Positions 8,530 to 15,443 of a stretch of 32,169 nucleotides of DNA are shown piece by piece. This stretch comes from Minisyncoccota bacterium (GTDB taxonomy: Bacteria > Patescibacteriota > Minisyncoccia > Phycocordibacterales > UBA9973). The notes beneath the pieces were generated by a model, which saw only the letters and a list, made by a program, of their open reading frames with translations, did no database searches and was not told the DNA's origin. The first letter of the stretch is position 1. Every line of letters starts with the position of its first letter. The position numbers and the translations under genes are program-made. Where the stretch lies: the NCBI GenBank assembly GCA_018061145.1, contig JAGOUR010000003.1, forward strand, positions 1 to 32,169, in the 5' to 3' direction.

Positions 8530-9579
8530 ATGAAAGAAGGATTTTTTAGTAAAGCTAAAGAGGTAGTTAAAAAAGCTGTAAAGACTGGTGTATTAATTGG
8601 TGCTACAGGAGCAGCTATGTTGCCAAAAGAATCTGAGGCGCAAAATAAACATCAAAAAAATAATGAAAGAGCACCGATTGAAGTTAATGACTCAAATGAT
8701 TCTAGGTTAAAGGTGTATAATGATAGTTTGAATCTTTATAAGGCTTATAAATTCCAAAAAGCGAATCAGGTTCCAGATTATGAAGAGATCAATGATCACA
8801 TAAAGCATAATGCTAGAGGTCAGGTGGTAGGCGAAACAAAACCAAGTAAATCATCCTATCTTCCTAATAAGTTCTCCTTAAAAGAAATGAATAAGCAAAC
8901 TAGGGAATTTAAAAAATGGGTAGCCAGTGACCCTAACTGGTTTGATAATGAAAAAAAAATTAAAGAGTTTCCTGCTGTGGATTTTAATGCTTCAGTAAGA
9001 ACCCTAGATGAATTTAAAAAAGGTGATAGTAGGTTAACCCCTCACGGCAGGAGTAGCATTCGCATTGCTGAATATTATGAAAGTTTAGGGTTAAGTCCTG
9101 AGCAAATCTCATATTATTCATCTCCCGACGTATATCACAAAAAAATAAAACCAATATCTGATTATTTTGATGGAGTTGCTTGGAGTCCTGTGTACAAAAA
9201 ACCAATTCAACCTTACGTATATAAAGAAACAATAAATAAAGAAAAGTCAGACCCCCATAATCCTGAAAATGAAGGATCTTTTAAGATCGGTACTTCGGGG
9301 TATTATCCTAGTGAAAATCTAGAGAAAAAAGCTGAGCAGAATATTAGCACTGAAAAAGTTTCAGGCGATAAAACAAACGCTCTTTCATCTATAGACCAAA
9401 ATCAGAAAGATGAAAAAGGGGATTATAAAATTATAAATGGCGACACAGCTCGGTTTTACCAAGGGTATAAACTTTGGGAAGAAGCAGGTTTACGCCCGGG
9501 GTATTACACAGATGAACAGATAAAAGAAGCAAAGATTGAAAAATTGCAAGAAAAAATTAAGAAAGATTTAAATAAATAA
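8530..9579 (+). CDS. Exported protein of unknown function, paralog B
   Basis: Not recognised. The 349-aa protein is a diverged duplicate of the preceding one. Shared parts are the start 'MKEGFF.KAKE..KK.VKTG', the hydrophobic 'GVLIGATGAAML' (20-31), 'NDSRLKVYNDSLNLY' (56-70), and the C-terminal 'FYQGYKLWEEAGLRPGYY' (309-326). The middle (about 75-300) shows no evident similarity to paralog A. The 10-base gap to paralog A and 1-base gap to the Nudix gene place it inside the same operon. Conserved ends with a variable centre suggest that the ends serve export or docking and the middle serves the specific function; that is inference. Confidence 0.85.
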   Translation: MKEGFFSKAKEVVKKAVKTGVLIGATGAAMLPKESEAQNKHQKNNERAPIEVNDSNDSRLKVYNDSLNLYKAYKFQKANQVPDYEEINDHIKHNARGQVVGETKPSKSSYLPNKFSLKEMNKQTREFKKWVASDPNWFDNEKKIKEFPAVDFNASVRTLDEFKKGDSRLTPHGRSSIRIAEYYESLGLSPEQISYYSSPDVYHKKIKPISDYFDGVAWSPVYKKPIQPYVYKETINKEKSDPHNPENEGSFKIGTSGYYPSENLEKKAEQNISTEKVSGDKTNALSSIDQNQKDEKGDYKIINGDTARFYQGYKLWEEAGLRPGYYTDEQIKEAKIEKLQEKIKKDLNK

Positions 9580-9580
9580 T

Positions 9581-10093
9581 ATGCCTGCAAAACAGATTTC
9601 AATTGAAAAAGCAAAGAAAGACAAATTATTTTATTTTGTTGCGAATGTTGTAGTATATCGCGATAGCGATAAAAAATGTCTAATTTTAAAGCGTAGTGAT
9701 AGAGAGATTGCTCATCCTGGTAGGTATGGGGTAATAGGGGGTAAGTTAGAGTGGGGTGATATGCCAGTTGAAAATCCAGATCATATAAATGGAGATATTT
9801 TAGACTATAATGATATGATTGAGAGATTATTAGTCAGAGAGGCTATGGAGGAGGCGGGTATTGAGATATTCTCTGAGATTCGTTACATAAATAGTAAGAC
9901 ATTTATTAGGCCAGATGAAGTTCCTGTTGTCTTGGTAAAATTTACGGCTAAATACAAGGGTGGGGATATTGTCCTAGAAGATGGAGCATTTACAGATTAT
10001 GCTTGGGTAGATGAAGTAGAAGTAAAAAATTATGAGTGTATCGATGGTATTGCAGAAGAGGTCGCCTTATCAGTAAAAGCTTGGCAAAAATAA
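9581..10093 (+). CDS. Nudix hydrolase with an atypical, interrupted Nudix box
   Basis: Nudix enzymes cleave nucleoside diphosphates linked to another group, often damaged or signalling nucleotides. The 170-aa protein has the fold signatures 'CLILKRSD', 'GRYGVIGGKLEWGD' (48-60) and 'REAMEEAGI' (86-94). Between the Gly and Arg-Glu parts of the box lie about 20 extra residues ('MPVENPDHINGD...'), and the conserved Glu before RE falls on Asp78. The catalytic RExxEE core is intact, so it is probably active. It starts one base after paralog B and ends one base before a second Nudix gene. The substrate cannot be told from the sequence. Confidence 0.85.
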   Translation: MPAKQISIEKAKKDKLFYFVANVVVYRDSDKKCLILKRSDREIAHPGRYGVIGGKLEWGDMPVENPDHINGDILDYNDMIERLLVREAMEEAGIEIFSEIRYINSKTFIRPDEVPVVLVKFTAKYKGGDIVLEDGAFTDYAWVDEVEVKNYECIDGIAEEVALSVKAWQK

Positions 10094-10094
10094 T

Positions 10095-10607
10095 ATGGAA
10101 CAAACAGAAATTTTACAGTTCGGTATCGAGAGGGAGAATGAAGAACGTCGCGATGGGGGATGCTCAATTGTTTTTGATCCAGCTTCACAAAAATACGCAG
10201 TATATAGGAATCTAAAAAATGGAGTCCTAGGTCTCTTTGGTGGTGGATTTGATGAAGGGGAGGATGAGAGAGATGGGACTCTCAGAGAGCTTGCCGAGGA
10301 GAGTGGGCTGACTGATTATATTCATGTAGAAAAACTTGGCAATGCTGATGTGCATTATCACAATAGTAATAAAAATGTGAATCGCGTGGCGAGAGCGTCT
10401 TTCTTTTTAGTTATATTAAAAAGCACAGATTTACAGGAGACACACCTAGAATCTCACGAGAATTTTCAACTTATGTATACAGACAAGGATGAGATATTAA
10501 ATTCCTGGAAATCTCGTAATCAGAATCATGATTATGACCACTGGGTCTACTTTTTAAACAAGGCCATCTCTAGAGCAATAGAATTGGGTTATGATAAGGT
10601 GAGTTAG
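10095..10607 (+). CDS. Nudix hydrolase with canonical Nudix box
   Basis: The 170-aa protein has a perfect Nudix box GX5EX7REUXEEXGU at residues 50-72 (G50, E56, R64, E65, E68, E69, G71). The end of the box, 'LRELAEESGL', is intact, so metal-dependent hydrolysis of a nucleoside diphosphate derivative is expected. Its substrate is unknown. It is the last gene of the ATPase-paralog-Nudix run and stops with TAG just before a palindromic repeat. It is similar in length to, but not an obvious duplicate of, the Nudix gene before it. Confidence 0.88.
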   Translation: MEQTEILQFGIERENEERRDGGCSIVFDPASQKYAVYRNLKNGVLGLFGGGFDEGEDERDGTLRELAEESGLTDYIHVEKLGNADVHYHNSNKNVNRVARASFFLVILKSTDLQETHLESHENFQLMYTDKDEILNSWKSRNQNHDYDHWVYFLNKAISRAIELGYDKVS

Positions 10608-10608
10608 A

Positions 10609-10705
10609 GTTCCCCTCTCATTTCAGGAGAGGGTTGGGGTGAGGTGAATTAAATACAACCTCATCCGCCCTACGGGCACCTTCTCCTGGAGAGGAGAAGG
10701 AGAAT
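10609..10705. repeat. Palindromic repeat element with three hairpins
   Basis: This GC-richer island has three hairpins. CCCTCTC (10613-10619) pairs with GAGAGGG (10627-10633). GCCC/GGGC near 10667-10677 forms a small hairpin. CCTTCTCCT (10679-10687) pairs perfectly with AGGAGAAGG (10692-10700). In addition the left arm (AGGAGAGGGT, GAGGT) pairs with the right arm (ACCTC, ACCTTCTCCT), so the whole can form a cloverleaf. From memory, similar 'CCTCTCC...GGTGAGG' palindromes are scattered in many unrelated bacterial genomes as REP/MITE-like repeats. It may also act as the terminator of the upstream operon, though it lacks a T tract. Confidence 0.7.
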
Positions 10706-10715
10706 CAATGCATCT

Positions 10716-10743
10716 TTGATTTTTAGTGTTTTTCTGCTATAAT
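10716..10743 (+). promoter_or_regulatory. Promoter of ndk
   Basis: -35 TTGATT (10716-10721), 16-base spacer, -10 TATAAT (10738-10743). It leaves a 5' UTR of roughly 35 bases before the ATG at 10787, with no clear ribosome-binding site. Confidence 0.65.
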
Positions 10744-10786
10744 CAGCTTATTAACAGTGTGAGCGAAAGCTTATTTTTTTATTTAT

Positions 10787-11368
10787 ATGACACATCCAAA
10801 AGAAGAACAGACATATGTGATGATTAAGCCAGATGGAGTCCGAAAGGGCCTAATCGGTGAGGTTATTAAGCGTTTTGAGCAGCGTGATCTAAAGATCGTA
10901 GCACTTGAAATGTTCACTCCTACTCGTGACCAAGTTGATCACCACTACCCACAAGACGAAAAGTGGATAACACGCCTAGGCGAAAAGACAAAGGCTACTT
11001 ATGAAAAATATGGTTATGACCTAAATGAACTAGGCACTACAGATCTACTAGAGATCGGTAAGATGGTTCGTGAATGGTTACTGGATTTCATGACTTCAGC
11101 TCCTATGGTTCGTATGATCGTACAAGGTCTACACTCTGTGGACGTAGTTCGCAAGATCGCTGGTCCTACTATGCCATACCAGGCAGATATGGGTACAATC
11201 CGTGGTGATTTTTCTATCGATTCACCAGCTCTAGCAAACAAAGAAAAGCGTGCAGTTATGAATATCATCCATGCATCTGAGACTCCAGAAGAGGCAGCAC
11301 ATGAGATCGAGTACTGGTTCGGAAAAGCTCCAAATCATCAATACAAGCGTTTCTCTTACGACGATTAA
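10787..11368 (+). CDS. ndk: Nucleoside diphosphate kinase with an internal insertion
   Basis: It transfers a phosphate from ATP to other NDPs through a phosphohistidine. The active-site His is H162 in 'NIIHASET', with K14 in 'IKPDGV' and 'GTIRGDF' near 136 also conserved. The protein is 193 aa, against about 140 for typical Ndk. The extra 30-40 residues sit between 'VDHHYP' (about 50) and 'VREWLLDFM' (94-102), where normal Ndk has a short HYxEHxxRPFF segment that helps bind the nucleotide. Insertions of this kind occur in some archaeal and Patescibacterial Ndks, as I recall. Own promoter and terminator suggest a single-gene unit. Confidence 0.95.
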   Translation: MTHPKEEQTYVMIKPDGVRKGLIGEVIKRFEQRDLKIVALEMFTPTRDQVDHHYPQDEKWITRLGEKTKATYEKYGYDLNELGTTDLLEIGKMVREWLLDFMTSAPMVRMIVQGLHSVDVVRKIAGPTMPYQADMGTIRGDFSIDSPALANKEKRAVMNIIHASETPEEAAHEIEYWFGKAPNHQYKRFSYDD

Positions 11369-11380
11369 TTTAACCAATTA

Positions 11381-11411
11381 GCATAAAATCCGCCACTGGC
11401 GGATTTTATGC
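11381..11411 (+). terminator. Terminator of ndk (symmetric hairpin)
   Basis: A perfect 14-base inverted repeat, GCATAAAATCCGCC (11381-11394) and its complement (11398-11411), with loop ACT. The T-run lies within the stem, as in several hairpins of this window. The -10 of the next gene begins right after it. Confidence 0.85.
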
Positions 11412-11417
11412 TATATT
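11412..11417 (+). promoter_or_regulatory. -10 element of the CYTH gene
   Basis: TGC-TATATT with the ATG at 11424, exactly 6 bases after the hexamer. No -35 is recognisable. It abuts the ndk terminator. Confidence 0.5.
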
Positions 11418-11423
11418 ATCTTT

Positions 11424-11963
11424 ATGCATGAAATAGAAACAAAAGTTTTAGAAGTAGATGGAAAAATATTAAGAGAAAAGCTCGAGGCTTTTGGGGCAGA
11501 GCAGATTCAAGAGGTGGGCCTAGTTGTGGACTGGTTTAGTTTTGCCAATGTCTCAAAGGATGACAATCCTTGGTTCTTACGTATTCGCTCATATAGTACA
11601 GGCAAGGTGGAGGTTACATGGAAAGCAAAATCTGATTTGATCGGAGTTGCTCGCAAGCACAAAGAGATAAATGTGATAGTAGATAGTCATGAAAAGATGC
11701 AGGATATGTTCATCGAGCTCGGCCTCGTGTCATATGCTCATCAAGAGAAGAATAGAGTATCTTGGACTTTAGATAATGTTCAATTTGATTTTGATACATA
11801 TCCGAGGATGCCATCATATCTGGAGATCGAGGCAGGCAGTGTTGATGAAATAAATAAGATGATTACAATGCTGGGGCTAGAAAGTCACGAGACTTGGAAT
11901 GATGGAGAGAGGACTTTGATTGAAAATAAATACAAATTAAATTGGTCAGAAATGAGATTTTAA
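11424..11963 (+). CDS. CYTH-domain protein (class IV adenylate cyclase / triphosphatase type)
   Basis: CYTH proteins bind triphosphates in a beta-tunnel; members include the CyaB class IV adenylate cyclase, thiamine triphosphatase and inorganic triphosphatase. The signature ExExK is at the N-terminus (E3, E5, K7 in 'HEIETKV'). Later strands are also typical: 'WFLRIRSY' (charged Arg residues), 'VEVTWKAK', 'RVSWTLDNVQFDFDTYP' and 'YLEIEAGS'. At 179 aa it is the size of the single-domain CyaB-like group. Whether it makes cAMP or hydrolyses triphosphates cannot be decided. An HD-type hydrolase follows after 11 bases, probably co-transcribed. Confidence 0.85.
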   Translation: MHEIETKVLEVDGKILREKLEAFGAEQIQEVGLVVDWFSFANVSKDDNPWFLRIRSYSTGKVEVTWKAKSDLIGVARKHKEINVIVDSHEKMQDMFIELGLVSYAHQEKNRVSWTLDNVQFDFDTYPRMPSYLEIEAGSVDEINKMITMLGLESHETWNDGERTLIENKYKLNWSEMRF

Positions 11964-11974
11964 AATAATTTTAT

Positions 11975-12616
11975 ATGAGAACAATAGGGGATATATACGG
12001 GGAATATCATACGATGCCGAATCTGCAGTTGCACCAGTTGCGTGTGGCGGCTGTTGCTATGCAGATATGTGATAATTTCAATATGCAATTGAATAGAAAA
12101 GATTTAGCTATTGGTTGTATGGTTCATGATATCGGCAATATTGTTAAATTCCGACTAAGAGCGTTCCCTGAATTGCTCGTGGGTGAAGATGTAGAATACT
12201 GGGAAAATATTCAAAAGCAATATATAGAAAAGTATGGACCTGAAGAACATGAAGCAAATATGGGTCTGGCTTCTGTTATAAATATTTCAAAGCAAGCACT
12301 AGATGTAGTGGATGCTGTAGGTTTTCACAATTGGTGTCTTGTAAAAGACGAAGGTTCTTGGGAGCATAAAATAGCTAGTTATGCGGATAGCAGGGTGGCC
12401 CCTTTTGGAGTGAGGTCTTTGGAAGATAGATTCTTCGATGCAAATAAAAGATATGCAGATACTAGCCATACTACAGATTCTGACCGTGATGTACTATATG
12501 ACTGCATAAGAGATATTGAAAAAGAGCTTTTTTCTCATTTAAGTATAAAACCCGAGGATATAAACGATGAATCTATCGAGAAATATTTTGAAGAATTGAA
12601 AAAAATTGAATTTTAG
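11975..12616 (+). CDS. HD-domain phosphohydrolase
   Basis: HD proteins are metal-dependent phosphohydrolases acting on nucleotides or phosphodiesters. The 213-aa protein has H20 ('LQLHQLRVA'), the H51-D52 pair in 'CMVHDIGNIV', a further His in 'VGFHNW' near 135, and a conserved Asp in 'IASYADSRVAPFG' near 156. This is one HD domain with no attached sensor or synthetase domain. Its position after the CYTH gene suggests a joint role in nucleotide metabolism or clean-up. The substrate is unknown. It ends with TAG. Confidence 0.82.
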   Translation: MRTIGDIYGEYHTMPNLQLHQLRVAAVAMQICDNFNMQLNRKDLAIGCMVHDIGNIVKFRLRAFPELLVGEDVEYWENIQKQYIEKYGPEEHEANMGLASVINISKQALDVVDAVGFHNWCLVKDEGSWEHKIASYADSRVAPFGVRSLEDRFFDANKRYADTSHTTDSDRDVLYDCIRDIEKELFSHLSIKPEDINDESIEKYFEELKKIEF

Positions 12617-12624
12617 TTTCGTCA

Positions 12625-12694
12625 ACCCCATACTAAATTTTTAAATATAACTTTCAGTGGTAAATATTATTAATCATAAAAATTAGTACGGGGT
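12625..12694. repeat. Long imperfect inverted repeat after the HD gene
   Basis: ACCCC-x-TACTAA... (12625-12642) matches the complement of 12677-12694 apart from one mismatch and one bulge, with a loop of about 34 bases. A T-rich stretch follows some 10 bases later. It may be the terminator of the CYTH-HD unit or a separate structured element. Within 12695-12761 I see nothing else. Confidence 0.55.
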
Positions 12695-12761
12695 AAACTT
12701 GATTTTTTCTATAAATACTATTTGCAATGTGTGTCAAAACTGTGATGTATCGAAAAAATGC

Positions 12762-12789
12762 TTGCGAGAGTTCTTGTGTCCGGTATAAT
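12762..12789 (+). promoter_or_regulatory. Promoter of the structured RNA
   Basis: -35 TTGCGA (12762-12767), 16-base spacer, -10 TATAAT (12784-12789). The start is predicted near 12795, where the RNA's closing stem begins. No open reading frame follows. Confidence 0.7.
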
Positions 12790-12794
12790 AGATG

Positions 12795-12990
12795 TAGGGT
12801 TATTGATGAAATATTACCTAGAACACATTACATAGGGGACACCAGTGTAATCTTGCAGAACTGTACGCTTTTTTATTAATATTGCGAACAAATTTGTAAA
12901 ATTCTCTTGTCCCACGTAGTTTATAGCTACGGTAATATGTCTTTGATAGCCCTAATGAGTAATCCTCTTCTTAATTGAAGGGGATTTTTC
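12795..12990 (+). ncRNA. Candidate small structured RNA, 6S-like
   Basis: A transcript of about 195 nt is framed by a good promoter and an intrinsic terminator, with no protein frame. It folds as one long irregular hairpin. The closing stem pairs 12795-12803 (TAGGGTTAT) with 12946-12954. After an internal loop, ATATTACC (12811-12818) pairs with GGTAATAT (12931-12938). A large bubble follows: 16 bases at 12819-12834 against about 17 at 12914-12930. Then GGGACA (12836-12841) pairs with TGTCCC (12908-12913), and an apical stem pairs around 12863-12891. The 3' side of the bubble has its own small hairpin (GTAG/CTAC). Length and the central bubble are the hallmarks of 6S RNA, which mimics an open promoter and binds RNA polymerase. 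SRP RNA, RNase P and tmRNA signatures are absent. The 6S assignment is inference. Confidence 0.55.
12961..12989 (+). terminator. Terminator of the structured RNA
   Basis: AATCCTCTTC (12961-12970) pairs with GAAGGGGATT (12977-12986), including one T-G wobble. The loop is 6 bases, and a T run follows. Confidence 0.85.
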
Positions 12991-13020
12991 ATTTATATTC
13001 TTATCTGTTACACTTTGTAT

Positions 13021-13404
13021 ATGATGACACGCAAGAGAATAATCAAATATACAGCAGTTCTGTTTTCTTTATTGGCAATTATCAATATTTTGTCTATGAA
13101 GTTTTTCTGGTACCAAGCTATCTGGTGGTTTGATATGCCTATGCATTTTGTTGGGGGGTTCACTACTTTGCTTTTATTAACATACTTTTTTTATGAAAAG
13201 ATACAATTCGATTTTTTATTCTATCGCAAGATTATATTATTGATATTAGGGGCTATCCTCGTGGGGTTACTATGGGAGGTATTTGAATATATATTTAACA
13301 ATATAATCGCCGGGGTCCCTTGGGATATAGTAGACACATCAGCAGATCTATTCTGGGATACATCAGGTGCTGTCTGTGCCCTAGTATTCATGCGTTACTG
13401 GTAA
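13021..13404 (+). CDS. Small integral membrane protein, DUF2238/YjdF-like
   Basis: The 127-aa protein has three to four membrane helices (about 10-26, 42-58, 70-92 and near the C-terminus). Conserved polar residues lie at the helix edges: 'WWFDMPMHFVGG' (about 37-48), 'GLLWEVFEY' near 85 and 'DTSADLFWDTSGA' near 107. This D/H...WE..E...D..D pattern resembles the YjdF/DUF2238 membrane family of unknown function; the match is from memory. The start was taken at the ATG 13021. An in-frame TTG six bases upstream and an ATG at 13024 are alternatives. Confidence 0.75.
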   Translation: MMTRKRIIKYTAVLFSLLAIINILSMKFFWYQAIWWFDMPMHFVGGFTTLLLLTYFFYEKIQFDFLFYRKIILLILGAILVGLLWEVFEYIFNNIIAGVPWDIVDTSADLFWDTSGAVCALVFMRYW

Positions 13405-13428
13405 TTAGTAAATATTTTTTCTCTCAGT

Positions 13429-13434
13429 TATAAT
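13429..13434 (+). promoter_or_regulatory. -10 element of the beta-CASP RNase gene
   Basis: TATAAT, with the ATG at 13441 exactly 6 bases after it. No clear -35. Leaderless transcript predicted. Confidence 0.55.
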
Positions 13435-13440
13435 ATAAGA

Positions 13441-14814
13441 ATGGAACAAAAAGATACAAATCTCAAGCTTACTTTCTGTGGCGGTACAGGTACAGTAACG
13501 GGGGCAAATTTTTTATTAGAGGGCAATGGCAAGAAGTTTTTGATTGATTGTGGGCTAGAGCAGGGGACTCTCTCTGCTGATCAGAATAACTGGGATGCAT
13601 TTCCTTATGACCCAAAAGAGATTGATATACTTTTCATTACTCACGGACACATAGACCATATCGGTCTAATACCAAAGCTCATCCACGAAGGATTCCAGGG
13701 CAAGATAGTATCTACTCCTCCTACTCGTGAGATCACTGAAGCCATGCTCGAGGACACCGACCATCTACTTTCTCATGATGTCATACACCACCTAGACTTG
13801 ATATACATCATGGAGAACACTAAAAAGGCGATGGCACTATGGGAAGTCATCGATTATCATCAGGTGATGAATGTGGATCATGGTTTTCAGTTCTCATACA
13901 AAGACTCTGGACACATACTCGGATCTGGAATGCTCGAGGTTGTATACAATGGCAAGAAGATTGTGTTCACTGGTGACCTAGGTAATTCTCCATCCCCACT
14001 ACTGCGCGACACAGAAAAGATCACAGATGCAGATTATATGATCATGGAGTCTGTGTACGGAGACAGGAATCACGAGGATAGAGATGTTCGCTCAAATAGA
14101 TTAAAGCAAGTGATCTTGGACAATCACAAGAGGGGTGGGGTCCTCATGATACCATCATTCTCCTTAGAGAGGACTCAAGAATTGATGTACGAGATAGACA
14201 TGTTTGTGGAGAAAAAGGAGATCCCAGTCATGCCCATATATCTAGATTCACCACTGGCCATCACTCTGACCAAGATTTATAAAAAATATGAAAAGTACTT
14301 CAATGAGACTGCCCGCAAAGTCATAATGGGAGGAGATGATATATTTAATTTCCCGGGCTTAAAAATCACACCGGACACAGAAGAGTCAAAAGCTATATTA
14401 AAATCACCGAGCCCAAAGATCATCATAGCCGGATCTGGTATGAGTAATGGTGGTAGAATTATCCACCACGAAAAGAATTATCTGCCTGGTTCAAACAATA
14501 CATTGCTCCTAATAGGCTATCAGGCTGTGGGGACTCTAGGTCGCTCTATAGAGGAGGGGCACAAGACTATCCGCATCCAAGGTCAAGATATTAAAGTTGC
14601 AGCTCATATGGAAAAGATTACGGGATATTCAGGACACAAAGACTCCGACCATTTGCTCGAATTCGTGTCAGACACTGCTAGTACTGTAAAGAAAGTTTTT
14701 GTAGTTATGGGTGAGCCAAAATCAGCTATGTTCCTAGCGCAAAAATTAAAAGATAATCTCGATATAAATGTCGAGACTCCAATGGCAGGGGATAGTGTAA
14801 TCTTGAAATGCTAA
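13441..14814 (+). CDS. Metallo-beta-lactamase / beta-CASP ribonuclease (CPSF-like)
   Basis: A 457-aa RNA-processing nuclease of the CPSF/RNase J superfamily. The zinc motif is H68-x-H70-x-D72-H73 ('ITHGHIDHIG'). Further ligands are the His in 'DSGHILGSGM' and the Asp in 'FTGDLG'. The beta-CASP part has 'IMESVYGDR', 'IAGSGMSNGGRI', and 'AAHMEKITGYSGH' carrying the last histidines. The short 'GGTGTVTGANFLLE' start marks the CPSF-type bacterial group rather than RNase J, which carries an extra C-terminal domain. A role in mRNA or rRNA processing is inferred from the family. It converges on rplT with a shared terminator. Confidence 0.92.
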   Translation: MEQKDTNLKLTFCGGTGTVTGANFLLEGNGKKFLIDCGLEQGTLSADQNNWDAFPYDPKEIDILFITHGHIDHIGLIPKLIHEGFQGKIVSTPPTREITEAMLEDTDHLLSHDVIHHLDLIYIMENTKKAMALWEVIDYHQVMNVDHGFQFSYKDSGHILGSGMLEVVYNGKKIVFTGDLGNSPSPLLRDTEKITDADYMIMESVYGDRNHEDRDVRSNRLKQVILDNHKRGGVLMIPSFSLERTQELMYEIDMFVEKKEIPVMPIYLDSPLAITLTKIYKKYEKYFNETARKVIMGGDDIFNFPGLKITPDTEESKAILKSPSPKIIIAGSGMSNGGRIIHHEKNYLPGSNNTLLLIGYQAVGTLGRSIEEGHKTIRIQGQDIKVAAHMEKITGYSGHKDSDHLLEFVSDTASTVKKVFVVMGEPKSAMFLAQKLKDNLDINVETPMAGDSVILKC

Positions 14815-14864
14815 TACAAATAAAAAATCTTACAGGTCTTGCCTGTAAGATTTTTTATTTGTAT
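14814..14864. terminator. Bidirectional terminator between the beta-CASP gene and rplT
   Basis: A perfect 23-base inverted repeat (14814-14836 with 14842-14864, loop TCTTG). The core is CTTACAGG/CCTGTAAG flanked by A-runs and T-runs on both sides. It serves the plus-strand RNase gene and the minus-strand rplT operon. Confidence 0.92.
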
Positions 14865-14867
14865 GGT

Positions 14868-15215
14868 TTATTTTGTTGCTGTTGCGTATACTCTTGCGAA
14901 TGTATCTGGGTTCTTTCTTGCTAGGTCTGCTAGGATCTTGCGATCAAGCTTTATATCCTTTTTCTTTAGAGCTCCCATAAACTTACTGTAAGACATACCT
15001 AGTTTTACAGTTGCAGCAGAGATTCTTACTTGCCATAGACGTCGTGCATCACCCTTTTTGTCCTTTCTGTGGGCAAATGAGTATGCTCCTGCGTGCATCA
15101 ATGCATCCTTTGCTGCTGCTTCTTTTGTACTGCGTCCAAAGCGGAATCCTTTTGTTTGTGAAAGGATATTCTTTCGACGTTTGTTTTTAATTGTACCTCT
15201 TTTAACTCTTGTCAT
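14868..15215 (-). CDS. rplT: Large-subunit ribosomal protein L20
   Basis: L20 binds 23S rRNA early in 50S assembly. The 115-aa protein has the family's usual length and features: a basic start 'MTRVKRGTIKNKRRKNIL', 'TKGFRFGRSTKEAA', 'YSFAHRKDKKGDARRLWQVRI' and 'LGMSYSKFMGALKK'. It is the last gene of infC-rpmI-rplT, the standard bacterial order. The gap of 30 bases after rpmI holds no obvious hairpin. Confidence 0.97.
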   Translation of the reverse strand: MTRVKRGTIKNKRRKNILSQTKGFRFGRSTKEAAAKDALMHAGAYSFAHRKDKKGDARRLWQVRISAATVKLGMSYSKFMGALKKKDIKLDRKILADLARKNPDTFARVYATATK

Positions 15216-15245
15216 ATATGTATTTTAGTAAATTAGTATATTGTC

Positions 15246-15437
15246 TTACGCGTTAGGCAAATATGTTCTTGTAATTTTGTTTGTAAGATTAAGATTCTGC
15301 ATCTTTTTCCCAGCAAGCTGTTTTGTGCGAGATTGCTTACTGTTGAAGTGGTTGAATCCTGGTGCACGTGATAGGATCTTGCCATTCTTTGTAACCTTCA
15401 AACGCTTTGTTAATGATTTATTTGTTTTTATACTCAT
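15246..15437 (-). CDS. rpmI: Large-subunit ribosomal protein L35
   Basis: A 63-aa basic protein, the normal length for L35, with 'KTNKSLTKRLKVTKNGKI' at the start and 'NSKQSRTKQLAGK' in the middle. It is a component of the 50S subunit. It begins 6 bases after the infC stop, so translation is probably coupled. Together with infC and rplT it forms the classic IF3-L35-L20 operon. Confidence 0.95.
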   Translation of the reverse strand: MSIKTNKSLTKRLKVTKNGKILSRAPGFNHFNSKQSRTKQLAGKKMQNLNLTNKITRTYLPNA

Positions 15438-15443
15438 ACAATT

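Noticed and set aside
12795-12990. SRP RNA, RNase P RNA or tmRNA as identity of the structured RNA
   Set aside because: No GGAA-loop/AGCA motif, no P4 GAGGAAAGUCC-like sequence, no tRNA-like ends; tmRNA is at 19658-20045.
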